In this document: positions 8,636 to 17,935 of the stretch, piece by piece
How the letters are laid out: each line of letters begins with the position of its first letter
How positions within the stretch are numbered: position 1 is the stretch's first letter
Origin: G020351775 sp039588335
GTDB lineage: Bacteria > Gemmatimonadota > Gemmatimonadetes > Gemmatimonadales > GWC2-71-9
Direction: 5' to 3'
Assembly: GCA_039588335.1 (NCBI GenBank)
Contig: JBDGZZ010000003.1
Coordinates: 1-64,000 of the forward strand
Length of the DNA: 64,000 nt
Notes under the pieces: generated by a model
The model's database searches: none
Seen by the model: the letters and a program-made list of their open reading frames with translations, nothing else
What the model was told of the DNA's origin: nothing
Made by a program: the position numbers and the translations under genes

Positions 8636-9271
8636 ATGGGCGGTGCATTCATCGTAGTGGAAGGATTCGACGGAGTAGGCAAGACTACTCTTACGCGGCG
8701 TCTTGCGGAGCGCCTGCGGGCTGAGGGGCTCGATGTGCTCGAGGTACGGGAGCCGGGGGGAACGCCACTGGCGGAGGCTGCTAGGGCTGCGGTGCTCGAT
8801 CCTTCGCTGGACGCAACCGCCGAGGCTGAGTTGTTCCTCATGTTAGCTGCACGGGCCGACTTGGTGAGGCGTGTGATCCAGCCGGCTCTCGATCGTGGTA
8901 CGGTGGTGCTCAGTGACCGCTACGATCTGTCCACGTTCGCGTATCAGGTGGAAGGTCGGAAGCTTCCCCATGATCCGGTTGTGGCCGCAAATCAGATTGC
9001 CACCGGAGGGCTTACGCCGGATATCACCCTGGTGCTCGATGCCCCGACCGAAGTGGCCATGCAGCGAAGTGCTGCCAAGGGAACGGAGCCAGATCGGATC
9101 GAGAGTATCGTCAACGAGGTTCGGAGCCGGATCGCTGGGGCGTTCAGTAACGCTCAGGGCCCCGGGGTGGTGCACGTCGACGCAACGGGATCGCCCGAAG
9201 CGGTCGAGGCGGTTGCGTGGGAAGCAGTACGGGACCACCTGGACGGAACCGGAAGCACCAAGGCGGGTTGA
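8636..9271 (+). CDS. tmk: Thymidylate kinase
   Basis: The enzyme phosphorylates dTMP to dTDP with ATP. Visible motifs are the P-loop GFDGVGKTT (residues 10-18), the dTMP-binding REPGGTPLAE and the DRYDLSTFAYQ segment. Its 211 residues are normal. It starts at ATG 8636, 2 nt after the ylbF stop. The DRY-type motif and the LID region without extra Arg clusters fit the bacterial enzyme; the exact LID class was not resolved. Confidence 0.95.
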   Translation: MGGAFIVVEGFDGVGKTTLTRRLAERLRAEGLDVLEVREPGGTPLAEAARAAVLDPSLDATAEAELFLMLAARADLVRRVIQPALDRGTVVLSDRYDLSTFAYQVEGRKLPHDPVVAANQIATGGLTPDITLVLDAPTEVAMQRSAAKGTEPDRIESIVNEVRSRIAGAFSNAQGPGVVHVDATGSPEAVEAVAWEAVRDHLDGTGSTKAG

Positions 9272-9313
9272 ACGTGAATACGACTGGTTTTTTGCGAGCA
9301 GTGGAGGTAAACG

Positions 9314-10960
9314 ATGAAAGGGTCGCGTCTTCTCGTGTTGGCTCTCGTAGGGTTCATCTCATTCCTGTCCGGTGGCTGGCTATTGCAGCGTGGCACGGAG
9401 AGATCGGGCAACGTGTACGAAAGTGCGCGCTTGTTCGAAGACGTGCTGGCCCACATCGCCGAGTACGGAGTAGACACCGTCGACGAACGGCAGCTCTACG
9501 ACATGGCGATAGACGGCCTACTGGAGCAGCTCGAAGATCCATATGCCAGCTTTCTGCGCCCCAATGACGTCGCTCAACTGAGGGAGCGCACGTCCGGTAC
9601 TTACGGTGGCTTGGGGATGCAGATCGACGTGCGGGACGGTTGGATAACCGTTATTGCTCCGATGGCGGATACCCCTGCGGAAGAGGCAGGAATCGAGTCC
9701 GGCGATCGCATAGTCGAAGTCGAGGGCGAGTCGACGTTTGGGTGGAAGAACGAGAAGGCCGTGATCGAGCTACGAGGTGAGCCGGGTACCGAGATCCGCA
9801 TCTCCATCGCCCGGCCGGGCGTACCGGAGCCGTTTGAAGTCACGCTCACACGCGCCATAATCAACGTGAGGTCAGTGCAGGCTGCCATCATGCTGAGCAG
9901 TGACGTGGGGTACATGTCGCTCGCGTTTTCCACCATCGGCCAGACGACTGTGAGTGAAGTGAAACAGCAGCTTGTCGAGCTGCGCGAGAACGGTGCTCAC
10001 TCGCTGATACTCGATTTGCGTGACACACCGGGCGGCATCCTCGATGAGGGCATCGCGCTGGCCGACCTGTTTCTCGACCGCGACATGGTGGTGGCGGATA
10101 CGCGTGGTCGTACACCGCCGGCCACTGAGGTATACAATGCACGTCGGGATCAAGAATGGCCGGAAATGGCAGTCGTTGTACTGGTAAACGGTGGTACCGC
10201 CAGTGCGGCGGAGATCATTGCCGGAGCCCTCCAGGATCATGACCGGGCAGTGGTGTTAGGCACACCCACATTCGGCAAGGGGCTGGTGCAGACCGTCTAC
10301 CCGTTTGGACCGGGCAACGCACTGCAAATAACCACTGGTCGCTGGTTCACGCCGAGTGGACGCACGATTCAGCGTCCCATTCGCCGCGTAGGAGAATCGC
10401 TGCGCATCGTTGGTGGATTTGAGGAAGAACTGCGGGATCGGTCAGGTGATTCCAGTGTGACCGAGGGAAGCGATGTGTTTTATACCGATTCGGGCCGTCC
10501 GGTGATCGGGGGAGGGGGTATCAGACCGGACATTTCGGTGCGACTCGACACTCTAGTCGATCGGGAGCAGGAGTTCTGGAGTGCGCTCGGCGCGCAGATC
10601 CCAGCCTATAGGGGAGCACTGACCACCTACGCGCTGGAGATCAAGGCAGCTGGAACCGTGAGCGATCCCGATTTCACCGTGACGCGCGAGATGTACGCCG
10701 AGTTCGAGCGCCGGTTACAGTCCGAGGTCGACCTGTCCCCTGAGGTGTTGGCTGGGGCCCGGAGTTTGATAGGGCGGCAGCTCGAATACGAGGTGACGCG
10801 CTACGTATTCGGAAGGGATGTGGAGACCGCGCGCCGCACCGCCAACGACAGGCAGGTGCAGGCGGCTCTGACACTGCTCGAAGGTTCGCCTTCGCCGGAG
10901 GAACTGCTGGCGCGGACAGGGAGGGAGCAGGAATCACGGGGCGAAGATCTGAATCAGTGA
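9314..10960 (+). CDS. S41 family carboxy-terminal processing peptidase
   Basis: An N-terminal hydrophobic segment (residues ~5-24) anchors or exports the protein to the periplasm. A PDZ domain spans ~92-180 and the S41 catalytic domain ~190-370. The Ser/Lys dyad is visible as Ser297 in GGTASAAE and Lys322 in FGKGLVQ. A C-terminal helical extension follows from ~400. Members trim the C termini of periplasmic proteins, often cell-wall hydrolases. The start is supported by GGAGGT 6 nt upstream of ATG 9314. It overlaps the DUF2520 gene by 4 nt (GTGA). Confidence 0.93.
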   Translation: MKGSRLLVLALVGFISFLSGGWLLQRGTERSGNVYESARLFEDVLAHIAEYGVDTVDERQLYDMAIDGLLEQLEDPYASFLRPNDVAQLRERTSGTYGGLGMQIDVRDGWITVIAPMADTPAEEAGIESGDRIVEVEGESTFGWKNEKAVIELRGEPGTEIRISIARPGVPEPFEVTLTRAIINVRSVQAAIMLSSDVGYMSLAFSTIGQTTVSEVKQQLVELRENGAHSLILDLRDTPGGILDEGIALADLFLDRDMVVADTRGRTPPATEVYNARRDQEWPEMAVVVLVNGGTASAAEIIAGALQDHDRAVVLGTPTFGKGLVQTVYPFGPGNALQITTGRWFTPSGRTIQRPIRRVGESLRIVGGFEEELRDRSGDSSVTEGSDVFYTDSGRPVIGGGGIRPDISVRLDTLVDREQEFWSALGAQIPAYRGALTTYALEIKAAGTVSDPDFTVTREMYAEFERRLQSEVDLSPEVLAGARSLIGRQLEYEVTRYVFGRDVETARRTANDRQVQAALTLLEGSPSPEELLARTGREQESRGEDLNQ

Positions 10961-11799
10961 CGGCTGTTGGGATCGTTGGACCGGGCCGTGCGGGAGCGGG
11001 GCTCGGATTGGCGTTGGCGCGCGCCGGCTACAATGTCAATATCCACGGCCGGCGGAGTCGAGTGCTACCTGCACCGCTCAACCTCACCGTTGGTGATGTT
11101 CCCCCTTGGTTAGACGCAGTTGAAGTGATCCTGTTGGCGGTCCCCGACGATGCCCTCGAGAAAGTCGCGAGCGAGCTGAGTGGTACCTGCCAGATCGACG
11201 ACAAGCACACCGTGCTTCACCTGTCGGGGGTCTTGGATGCGACAGCTCTAGCCCCACTCGAACACTGCGGTTGCGCACGGGGATCGCTTCATCCGTTGCA
11301 GTCCCTGAGCGATCCGGAGTCGGCCCCCGACAGATTGGCCGGCGCTGTCGCCGCCGTCGAAGGAGATGACCGCGCGATGCGAGTAGCTCGACAGTTGGCT
11401 CGCGCGGTAGGACTAGAGCCGTTCGATGTTCCGGCGGAATCCAAGGCGTTGTACCATGCGGCGGCGGTGTTTGCATCGAACTACCTGGTAACACTGGCCA
11501 CAACGGCCCACCGTCTGCTGCGCAAGGTGGGGCTGTCGGAGGAGCGGGCGAGTGAGGCTCTGGCGCCGATCATTCGTGGGACCGTCGAAAACATCGTGGA
11601 GTATGGTCCTGAACGGGCTCTCACGGGTCCCGTTGCTCGCGGTGACCGAACGACCATCGAACGGCATCTGGAGGCCCTCCCTGCCGAGCAGGAGGCTCTG
11701 TACAGAGCCCTGGCGCGCGCGACCCTCAACATGGCTCAACTACCGGAGGACGTCCGCAAAGCCGTAGAGAACGACCTCTCTCAGTCAAACACTGCTTGA
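10957..11799 (+). CDS. DUF2520 Rossmann-fold protein
   Basis: The N terminus is a dinucleotide-binding domain (GIVGPGRAGAGLGLALA, residues ~5-21), and the C-terminal ~110 residues match the all-helical DUF2520 domain, giving an architecture like ketopantoate reductase or ProC-type enzymes. HPLQSL, conserved in this family, is at about residue 112. The reaction is unknown. It starts at GTG 10957, overlapping the stop of the protease gene. Confidence 0.85.
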   Translation: MTAVGIVGPGRAGAGLGLALARAGYNVNIHGRRSRVLPAPLNLTVGDVPPWLDAVEVILLAVPDDALEKVASELSGTCQIDDKHTVLHLSGVLDATALAPLEHCGCARGSLHPLQSLSDPESAPDRLAGAVAAVEGDDRAMRVARQLARAVGLEPFDVPAESKALYHAAAVFASNYLVTLATTAHRLLRKVGLSEERASEALAPIIRGTVENIVEYGPERALTGPVARGDRTTIERHLEALPAEQEALYRALARATLNMAQLPEDVRKAVENDLSQSNTA

Positions 11800-11877
11800 A
11801 CGCTCCCCTCGACATCGCAATGAACATATGGCCATCGCTTGGTGTTACAGTGATCGGACCAGGTTCGAGGAGCTGCA

Positions 11878-12090
11878 TTGGACAAGAGCAAAGGTTGTAC
11901 ACCGCCACCCGGCCATCCGTGGCTCATGCTGGTGGCAGTGCTGATCTTCTTTGTTACGCCGGTGACTCTAGCCAGCGCCGTGTCGAGCCCACCGATCACG
12001 GGCTGGACTTTCTTGCCCGGGGCCATGCTGGGTGCCGTCTTGGTCGGAGCTTACTATCGCTGGTGGCGAGGTGAACGCAGGCACGATTGA
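11878..12090 (+). CDS. Small two-helix membrane protein
   Basis: This is a 70-residue hypothetical protein with two hydrophobic segments (about 16-34 and 44-60) and a basic C terminus (RWWRGERRHD). The start is TTG at 11878, preceded by GAGGAG at a good distance. I do not recognise a family. It sits 78 bp after the DUF2520 gene and may be the last gene of that operon. Coding status rests on the ribosome-binding site and the clean membrane topology. Confidence 0.55.
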   Translation: MDKSKGCTPPPGHPWLMLVAVLIFFVTPVTLASAVSSPPITGWTFLPGAMLGAVLVGAYYRWWRGERRHD

Positions 12091-12109
12091 GAGGTAAGCG
12101 ATCACAGGT

Positions 12110-12138
12110 TTGACATGGTGCCTCAGTCTAGTGATGAT
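12110..12138 (+). promoter_or_regulatory. Candidate sigma-70 promoter upstream of the NTF2-like lipoprotein
   Basis: A consensus -35 TTGACA (12110-12115) is followed after 17 bp by GATGAT (12133-12138), a moderate -10. It lies ~55 bp upstream of the lipoprotein start and would separate it from the upstream operon. Confidence 0.4.
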
Positions 12139-12191
12139 ACTCCCCTAACAGCTGTACCCGATTCTGACCCCCCGGACGAACAGAACGACAA

Positions 12192-12695
12192 ATGAAACAG
12201 ATCTTGCTGTTGGCTGTTACACTCTCACTGGTATCCGTCGTCGGCTGTGCGGCGGGCGAAGCGGATCCAGATACCGTTGCCCAGGTGCGTCTCGGCATTG
12301 GGCTGATCAACTCCGAGCTTCAGGAGGCATACCGGGCCGGTGACCCGGAGCGTGTGGCGACGCTGTTTGCAGAAGATGTGATCCTCATGCCCAACAAGGC
12401 GCCCAGCCTTCACGGATCTGATGCCGTACGAAGCCTTCTGACGAACTTCTTCGGGAACTCTACGGTAACTACCTACGATCTCACGACAGATGAACTCCAT
12501 GTGTACGGTGAGACGGCGTACGAGTGGGGTACGTTCCAGTGGAGATCGGTGGTGAGCGAGCAGGACACGATAGTAGAGCAGGGTCGCTACAGCGCGGTCC
12601 GCAAAAAGAGCCCCGATGGTAGATGGCTGATTCACCGTTTGATCGAGAACACGATGCCCGCCGGGCATCCCGATACGAACTCTCCCGGAGGCTGA
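12192..12695 (+). CDS. NTF2/SnoaL-like (DUF4440-type) lipoprotein
   Basis: The N terminus is a lipoprotein signal peptide with a lipobox ending VVGC, so the mature protein is membrane-anchored in the periplasm. The remainder follows the NTF2-like pattern: INSELQEAYRAGDPERVATLF, then DVILMPNKAP and a C-terminal sheet with YEWGTFQW and GRWLIHRLI. Such domains are small ligand-binding or isomerase-like folds and their role is usually unknown. The next gene begins 7 nt after its stop. Confidence 0.8.
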   Translation: MKQILLLAVTLSLVSVVGCAAGEADPDTVAQVRLGIGLINSELQEAYRAGDPERVATLFAEDVILMPNKAPSLHGSDAVRSLLTNFFGNSTVTTYDLTTDELHVYGETAYEWGTFQWRSVVSEQDTIVEQGRYSAVRKKSPDGRWLIHRLIENTMPAGHPDTNSPGG

Positions 12696-12702
12696 TTCAG
12701 CC

Positions 12703-13185
12703 ATGATCGATCTGGACGTTCGCATCGTACGGCTTGGACCGATGAGTGTAGCGAGTGTCCGGGCCGTCGGTGAAGCACCCGAGAGCGACGCCTGGGGGAA
12801 GCTTCGTACATGGGCCGAGCCTCGGGACCTGCTTGCCGATAACGATTCGCATCCGGTGTTCGGCTTCAACAATCCCAACCCATCTCGAGATCGTAAAGAC
12901 TACGGTTACGAACTGTGGATCAAGGTCGAGCCGGACATCGCACCCTCCGCCGAAGTCCAGACCAAGGACTTCGCGGGTGGGCTATACGCAGTGACCGAGT
13001 GCAGGCTCCATGGTGATCCGAAGGGCAGCGTGCCTGAAGTTTGGAGAGCCCTGTGGGAGTGGACCAAGTCGAGTGAATACACCTGGCGGCAGGACACGCA
13101 CGAGCTGGAAAGGGTGAGAAACCCGCGGGCTGGTGAAGAGGAGCTGGTGTTGGAGCTGTATCTACCGATACGGGAAGACGCCTGA
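12703..13185 (+). CDS. GyrI-like small-molecule-binding domain protein
   Basis: This stand-alone 160-residue protein has the GyrI/AraC effector-binding pattern: RIVRLGPMSVASVRAVG at the N terminus, FGFNNPNPS, then YGYELWIKVEP and the C-terminal ELYLPI. There is no helix-turn-helix, so it is not by itself a transcription factor. Stand-alone members bind hydrophobic ligands, and some hydrolyse toxic compounds. It probably shares an mRNA with the lipoprotein upstream and is convergent with lolA. Confidence 0.8.
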   Translation: MIDLDVRIVRLGPMSVASVRAVGEAPESDAWGKLRTWAEPRDLLADNDSHPVFGFNNPNPSRDRKDYGYELWIKVEPDIAPSAEVQTKDFAGGLYAVTECRLHGDPKGSVPEVWRALWEWTKSSEYTWRQDTHELERVRNPRAGEEELVLELYLPIREDA

Positions 13186-13200
13186 GTCTACGTGTGGTCC

Positions 13201-13845
13201 TTAAGGGGTGACAATACGGACGCCTTCGGGCACCACGAAGCTCAACTCAGATTCGGGAATCGGTTGCCCAGTTACTAGGCTTTCGAACACGAGCGTGCGC
13301 TGTTGCCCCGAGCGCTCTCGAACCGCCAACCTGATGAGAAGGCCGGTCTCTCTAGATATGGCGATCTCAGCCATTCGAAACGGAAGATCCTCGTAGCGTG
13401 GGGCAAGTCTCACCACGTCCGCTACCTCTCCACTCAGAGTGTCCACTCCGACGTACGATGCGCGATAGTGCTCTAACGGCCGGTCGACGAACTGAGCCAA
13501 CAGGTTGGGGCTCGCTGCCCCTTGGTTGGGTATCGGTTGTCTGATGACCTGATCCGGTACCGTGCTTGGCGTGAATGCCCATAACCATGTCCCATCCACC
13601 ACGATTCGGTCGCCGACCGGGTTACTGAATCGCATTGCAAAACGACTCGGGGGCGCCAGAAACAGCATCCCACGCGTTTCCTCGGGCGCTCCCAACATCG
13701 GGTTCGAGATCGTTTGAGTGAACTGTGCTTGTAGTGTCTCTATCCTCTGATAGACATACTCGGCACGCATGAGCGCCGACATCGCATCCTGTGCTGACAG
13801 CGGCGACGTTATGAGCGCCACAAGTAGGATCCCGGAGGGTCTCAT
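13201..13845 (-). CDS. lolA: Outer membrane lipoprotein carrier LolA-like protein
   Basis: This periplasmic chaperone carries lipoproteins from the inner to the outer membrane. A signal peptide ends near SAQD, followed by LQAQFTQT, MLFLAPPSRFAMRFSNPVGD and DGTWLWAFTPS, all typical of LolA beta strands. Its 214 residues are normal. Its start overlaps the aroF stop by 4 nt. Its presence, with several lipoproteins in the window, points to a Gram-negative envelope. LolA and related DUF domains share this fold, so the symbol is given with some reserve. Confidence 0.85.
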   Translation of the reverse strand: MRPSGILLVALITSPLSAQDAMSALMRAEYVYQRIETLQAQFTQTISNPMLGAPEETRGMLFLAPPSRFAMRFSNPVGDRIVVDGTWLWAFTPSTVPDQVIRQPIPNQGAASPNLLAQFVDRPLEHYRASYVGVDTLSGEVADVVRLAPRYEDLPFRMAEIAISRETGLLIRLAVRERSGQQRTLVFESLVTGQPIPESELSFVVPEGVRIVTP

Positions 13846-14885
13846 GCCCTCAACGAGGCGAGCGGTTTTGCTATCCGCCGGCCACTTGCCGCTGCAATTC
13901 CTCGAGCCTGGTTCATGAGCTCGGCGAACTGCTCGGGATAGAGGGTCTGCGCGCCGTCAGAGAGGGCCTTGTCGGGAGATGCATGTACCTCGACCATGAT
14001 CCCGTGGGCACCAGCAGCCACAGCCGCACGTGCCATCGGGATCACTTTGTCGCGGCGTCCAGTTGCGTGGCTCGGGTCTGCGATTATCGGAAGGTGCGAT
14101 AGCGATTGCACCACCGGGATTGCGGTCAGATCGAACACGTTGCGTGTACTGTTGTCGAAGCTGCGGATGCCGCGCTCGCACAGGATGACTTCGTGGTTGC
14201 CCTCTGCCAGAAGGTACTCTGCAGACAGGAGCAATTCGTTGATCGTCGCTGCGATTCCACGCTTGAGCAGGACCGGCTTGCCCACCTTGCCGGCGCGCTT
14301 GAGCAGCGAGAAGTTTTGCATGTTCCGCGCGCCGATCTGAATGATGTCCGCATATTTGGCGACCAGGTCGACCCCTTCCGGGTCTATGGCCTCAGTGACT
14401 ACCAGAAGGCCTGTTTCCTCTCGCGCTTTGGCCAACAACTCCAGGCCCTGCTCGCCCAGTCCCTGGAAGGAATAAGGTGACGTGCGCGGCTTGAACGCAC
14501 CTCCTCGGAGGACAGATGCGCCAGCCTCTCGAACCAGCCGGGCGGTCTCGATGATCTGAGTCTCCGACTCCACGGAACAAGGTCCGGCCATGACGACTAC
14601 CTCGTCACCACCTATGGCCAGGCCTCCGGGCAATTCCACTATTGTGGGCTCTTGTTTCCACTCTCGCGAAACCTGCTTGTAGGGCTGCGTTACGTGGATG
14701 ATTTCCTTGACACCAGGCAGAGTTGCTAAGAGAGAAGCGTCAACCCGACCGTCGTTGCCCACCAGGCCGACGGCTGTCCGCTGGGCGCCAGGCATAGGGC
14801 ATGCCTGGTAACCCAATGTTTCTATGGTGTCGACAACGCGTTGCACCTGATCAGAATCGGCGCCGTGCTCCATTACAACTAGCAT
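13842..14885 (-). CDS. aroF: 3-deoxy-7-phosphoheptulonate synthase (type I-beta)
   Basis: DAHP synthase catalyses the first step of the shikimate pathway from PEP and erythrose 4-phosphate. The N-terminal ~70 residues (LVVMEHGADSDQVQRVVDTI) form the ferredoxin-like regulatory domain of the I-beta class. The catalytic part has AGPCSVES, RGGAFKPRTSPYSFQG, QIGARNMQNF and DPSHATGRRD. All active-site motifs that I know for the class are intact. It overlaps the lolA start by 4 nt. Regulation by chorismate or Tyr/Phe is likely for the class but not provable here. Confidence 0.95.
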   Translation of the reverse strand: MLVVMEHGADSDQVQRVVDTIETLGYQACPMPGAQRTAVGLVGNDGRVDASLLATLPGVKEIIHVTQPYKQVSREWKQEPTIVELPGGLAIGGDEVVVMAGPCSVESETQIIETARLVREAGASVLRGGAFKPRTSPYSFQGLGEQGLELLAKAREETGLLVVTEAIDPEGVDLVAKYADIIQIGARNMQNFSLLKRAGKVGKPVLLKRGIAATINELLLSAEYLLAEGNHEVILCERGIRSFDNSTRNVFDLTAIPVVQSLSHLPIIADPSHATGRRDKVIPMARAAVAAGAHGIMVEVHASPDKALSDGAQTLYPEQFAELMNQARGIAAASGRRIAKPLASLRA

Positions 14886-14894
14886 ACGAGATTC

Positions 14895-15665
14895 CTAACC
14901 GTCATTACCGACTTGAAACCGGGCTCCGTCGAACGCGAGGTCAACCGGAGCACCGTAGGCTTGTGACGCGACAGCGGCGGGGTCGACATCGTCGAACAGC
15001 GGATAGAAGTGGGTCAACACCAGCTTCCGCGCCCGGGCAGCCTGTCCCAACTCACCAGCGAGTTTGGGCGTCAAATGTACGTCGATCGCTCGGTGATCGG
15101 GTAGCGAACACTCCGCCAACAAGAGGTCGCACCCTGAGGCCCAGGTTGCCAGTGCATCGCTGGGGCCCGTGTCGCCCGTGTACACCAAATGGCCCGTTCT
15201 ATCCCGTACCGCGTAAGCCACGCTGTGTTCCGTATGGGGGGTGTCGAATGCTTCGAGCGTGAGGCCGTCGGCCAACACAATCGGCATCTGCGGCACAATC
15301 TCAGCCACCTCCAAGGGGTACCCGGGTTCGAGCACCCATTCACCCAGCGCTCCGGCCAGCATGACGAGCCGAGAACGGAAGCCAACGGGACCTATGAGTT
15401 GGAGTGGTGCCGAGCGCGCGGGCTCGATTCCCCATTTCAAGGCGAACAGCAGCGCCGGCAGTTCGCCCCAGTGGTCCACGTGGAAATGACTCAGCGCGAC
15501 GTGAGTTACCTCGTTCCAGGGTATACCCAGCGAGGCGGCCCGGTGTAGGGTCCCGGCCCCGCAGTCCAGCAATAGCCGGGTCTGTCCGGCAGTTACCCAG
15601 TGTGCCGGGGCTGTGCGCTCGCTCGAGGGAGCTACAGTGCCACTTCCGATTACCACTAGTTGCAT
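14895..15665 (-). CDS. RNase Z-like MBL-fold hydrolase
   Basis: The protein has 256 residues with the MBL metal motif SHFHVDHWGELPALLFALKW, a later DTGPSD and THFYP, in the arrangement of the RNase Z/ElaC family. It lacks an obvious flexible exosite arm, so tRNA processing is not assured. The start GSGTVAPSSERTAPAH is typical of this subgroup. It lies 9 nt upstream of aroF and overlaps the stop of the subtilase gene by 1 nt, so it is probably part of the same transcript. Confidence 0.82.
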   Translation of the reverse strand: MQLVVIGSGTVAPSSERTAPAHWVTAGQTRLLLDCGAGTLHRAASLGIPWNEVTHVALSHFHVDHWGELPALLFALKWGIEPARSAPLQLIGPVGFRSRLVMLAGALGEWVLEPGYPLEVAEIVPQMPIVLADGLTLEAFDTPHTEHSVAYAVRDRTGHLVYTGDTGPSDALATWASGCDLLLAECSLPDHRAIDVHLTPKLAGELGQAARARKLVLTHFYPLFDDVDPAAVASQAYGAPVDLAFDGARFQVGNDG

Positions 15666-17935
15666 TAGAAATCCCGACCCATGAACACAATTCGCTTCAG
15701 GAATGTGCCGTCCGGTGTCTTGAGCCGAGCCAGGTATATTCCGCGCGTGACTGCCCTTCCTTGGGAGTCAGTCCCGCCCCATTGCAGACGGGAATCACAA
15801 CTGTCCTGTTGACCCGAACTACCGCGGCCATATCGGCCGGCCTCCAGTATCGTGGGGAACTCGGTTCCCGGTACGAGATTACGTACCACGTGCCCGCGGA
15901 CGTCGAGGATGTCTAGCTGAGCCTCACCGGCGTGCGCCAGGTCGAACCACAGGCAGGTCGATCTCACTCCGGTCGTGGTGTTGGGGAATGGATTGGGGAA
16001 GTTCTGAAACAGCAGTGTCTTAGTCGGAATCGACTCGTCCACGATCAAGAACGTGCTTTGGCTTTCCGTCACTGTACTGTCATCGCCCAACCACGATACC
16101 ACCTGCCACTTGTAGGGTGTGTTGAGGTCCAAGTCTTGTGCTGTCGTATACTCGGTCTCCGGGTGGTCCGTAATGGTGAATGCCGGAAACTCATTGTCCA
16201 CTCGGAATACGGTGACATCGTACGTGAAAGGTCCCGGTGGACTGATCACGTCGGGCGATTCCCAGACCAGCGTTGGCCTTCGTTCGCGGATAGTCGCACC
16301 CTGCGGCTCATTGAAGGTGAGTAGACTAGCCCAATCCGGCGCGACGTACTCGTCGGTCACCGGCAGAGTGAGCGTCAGCGAGTCGGCCGATGTTGCGGAG
16401 AGTTCCAGAGCGATTCGGTCACCCGGTCTCAACAGGGTGGACAGCTGCAGTTCAGTTTCGGTGAGTGTAGTGTCCACCAAGACCTCTGAGAACGTAGTGT
16501 CGGTAGCGACCCTGATTCCGTAAGTGACGGGTCGGGCGAACGAGGGGACGCCGGGAGCATCCCAAGTGATGAGTGGAGTCACGGAGGTCAAGACCGAGCC
16601 CGCCGGGCTCGTGACCAACACGCCCCGTGGGAAAGATGCGGCTACCGCCGAATTTGGCCGGCCCCATCCAGTCAAGGAATCGGGGTTGCTTCGGTTGGAG
16701 GCCGTTCGCTTCAGAGCCTCGAGTACCTCGGCGGGACTGAGAGTCGGATCCACTTGGCGCAGCAGGGCTGCCGTTCCCGCGATCAACGGAGTGCTGAACG
16801 ACGTCCCATCTTTTCGTGCAAAACCGGATGGGGCCAGCGGGTCCACCGTGAATATTGCCCGGCCGGGCGCTACCAGGTCCGGCTTGATCCGCCCATCAGC
16901 GGTTGGCCCGCGCGAGCTGAAGGACTGTAGAACTCCCAAGGAGTCTTCCGCCCCCACTGCAATCACCGAGTCGCCGTCCGCTGGTGTCAGCAGCGAGCCA
17001 AATCCCTGTGTGCCGCTGTTACCGACGGCCGTGACGACGACGATGCCGCGTGCTGCAGCTTGATCTGCTGCGATGGTGGTGATGGCGACGTCGCCGTTCA
17101 AGTCCGCGAATGAGTAGCTAAACAGGTCGTCGAATCCGAGGTAGGTGAGGCTGGAACTGACTACGTCCGCCCCTAGTGAGTCTGCCCACTCCAGGGCTGC
17201 TACGTATGCGTCTTCCTCGGTCCTGAACTCACCTCGTATGTCCTCCGTCTTGGCCAATATGTACTCGGCGTCGGGTGCGATACCGATGATCTGGTTCGGC
17301 AAGTTTGCGGCTAGGAGGGACCATACGCTCGTGCCATGTTGTGATGCTCCGGCCGGATCGCCCGGCTCGTTGCGAACGATGGAGTCGCCGTCTACGAAAT
17401 CTCGCTGCGCCACCACCCTCGCTCCAACGAACGCCGCGTGTTCCGTCTCGAACCCGGTATCCAAGATCGCTATGCGCACACCACTGCCCGTCAATCCGTG
17501 CTCCACCAACGGAAACACGTTGAGTCTGCGCAACGGCATGGCGGACGCACCAAAGAGTGTATCAACTCCCGCTGCGACTGCAGCAGGGGCGAGCGATCGG
17601 ACAACGACGGTGGGAAGGCTTCGCTTGCCGCTGAAACGGGCTACCGGCTGTATGTGTTGCAGTCGGCTCGACCGTCGAGTTTGCTCGAGTTGAGTCGAGG
17701 TCAAATCGGCAGAGACTGCGTGAAGCCAACGGCTGCGGTGCCGGACACGGCCGCCGACTTGAGCTACGAGTTGCTCAATTTGGCTCAGGGAGAATGTGGG
17801 CCGAACCATCAACCAGACGGCCACCGTGTCCTGCCGTTGGAAGTTCGCCAGAGCGGGCGAAACGGTGGGTTGCTGTGCTTGTACCGCCGTCGCAACAATG
17901 ATCAGGGCTCCGACGATGGCAGCCCTACGGATCAA
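15665..17935 (-). CDS. Secreted S8 (subtilisin-like) serine protease with FlgD-type C-terminal domain
   Basis: The signal peptide (IRRAAIVGALIIVATAVQA) is followed by a propeptide and the S8 domain. The catalytic triad is visible as Asp in IAILDTGFE, His in SQHGTSVWS and Ser in DGTSFSTPLIAG. Two Ig/fibronectin-like regions follow. The C terminus has QNFPNPFPNTT and ends TRGIYLARLKTPDG, the FlgD-Ig/sorting-domain pattern common in secreted proteins of this part of the tree. I place the start at TTG 17935, overlapping the smc stop as TTGA with GGAGG 10 nt upstream. The frame is open further to 18151 but would lie inside smc. The length is 756 residues. Confidence 0.9.
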   Translation of the reverse strand: MIRRAAIVGALIIVATAVQAQQPTVSPALANFQRQDTVAVWLMVRPTFSLSQIEQLVAQVGGRVRHRSRWLHAVSADLTSTQLEQTRRSSRLQHIQPVARFSGKRSLPTVVVRSLAPAAVAAGVDTLFGASAMPLRRLNVFPLVEHGLTGSGVRIAILDTGFETEHAAFVGARVVAQRDFVDGDSIVRNEPGDPAGASQHGTSVWSLLAANLPNQIIGIAPDAEYILAKTEDIRGEFRTEEDAYVAALEWADSLGADVVSSSLTYLGFDDLFSYSFADLNGDVAITTIAADQAAARGIVVVTAVGNSGTQGFGSLLTPADGDSVIAVGAEDSLGVLQSFSSRGPTADGRIKPDLVAPGRAIFTVDPLAPSGFARKDGTSFSTPLIAGTAALLRQVDPTLSPAEVLEALKRTASNRSNPDSLTGWGRPNSAVAASFPRGVLVTSPAGSVLTSVTPLITWDAPGVPSFARPVTYGIRVATDTTFSEVLVDTTLTETELQLSTLLRPGDRIALELSATSADSLTLTLPVTDEYVAPDWASLLTFNEPQGATIRERRPTLVWESPDVISPPGPFTYDVTVFRVDNEFPAFTITDHPETEYTTAQDLDLNTPYKWQVVSWLGDDSTVTESQSTFLIVDESIPTKTLLFQNFPNPFPNTTTGVRSTCLWFDLAHAGEAQLDILDVRGHVVRNLVPGTEFPTILEAGRYGRGSSGQQDSCDSRLQWGGTDSQGRAVTRGIYLARLKTPDGTFLKRIVFMGRDF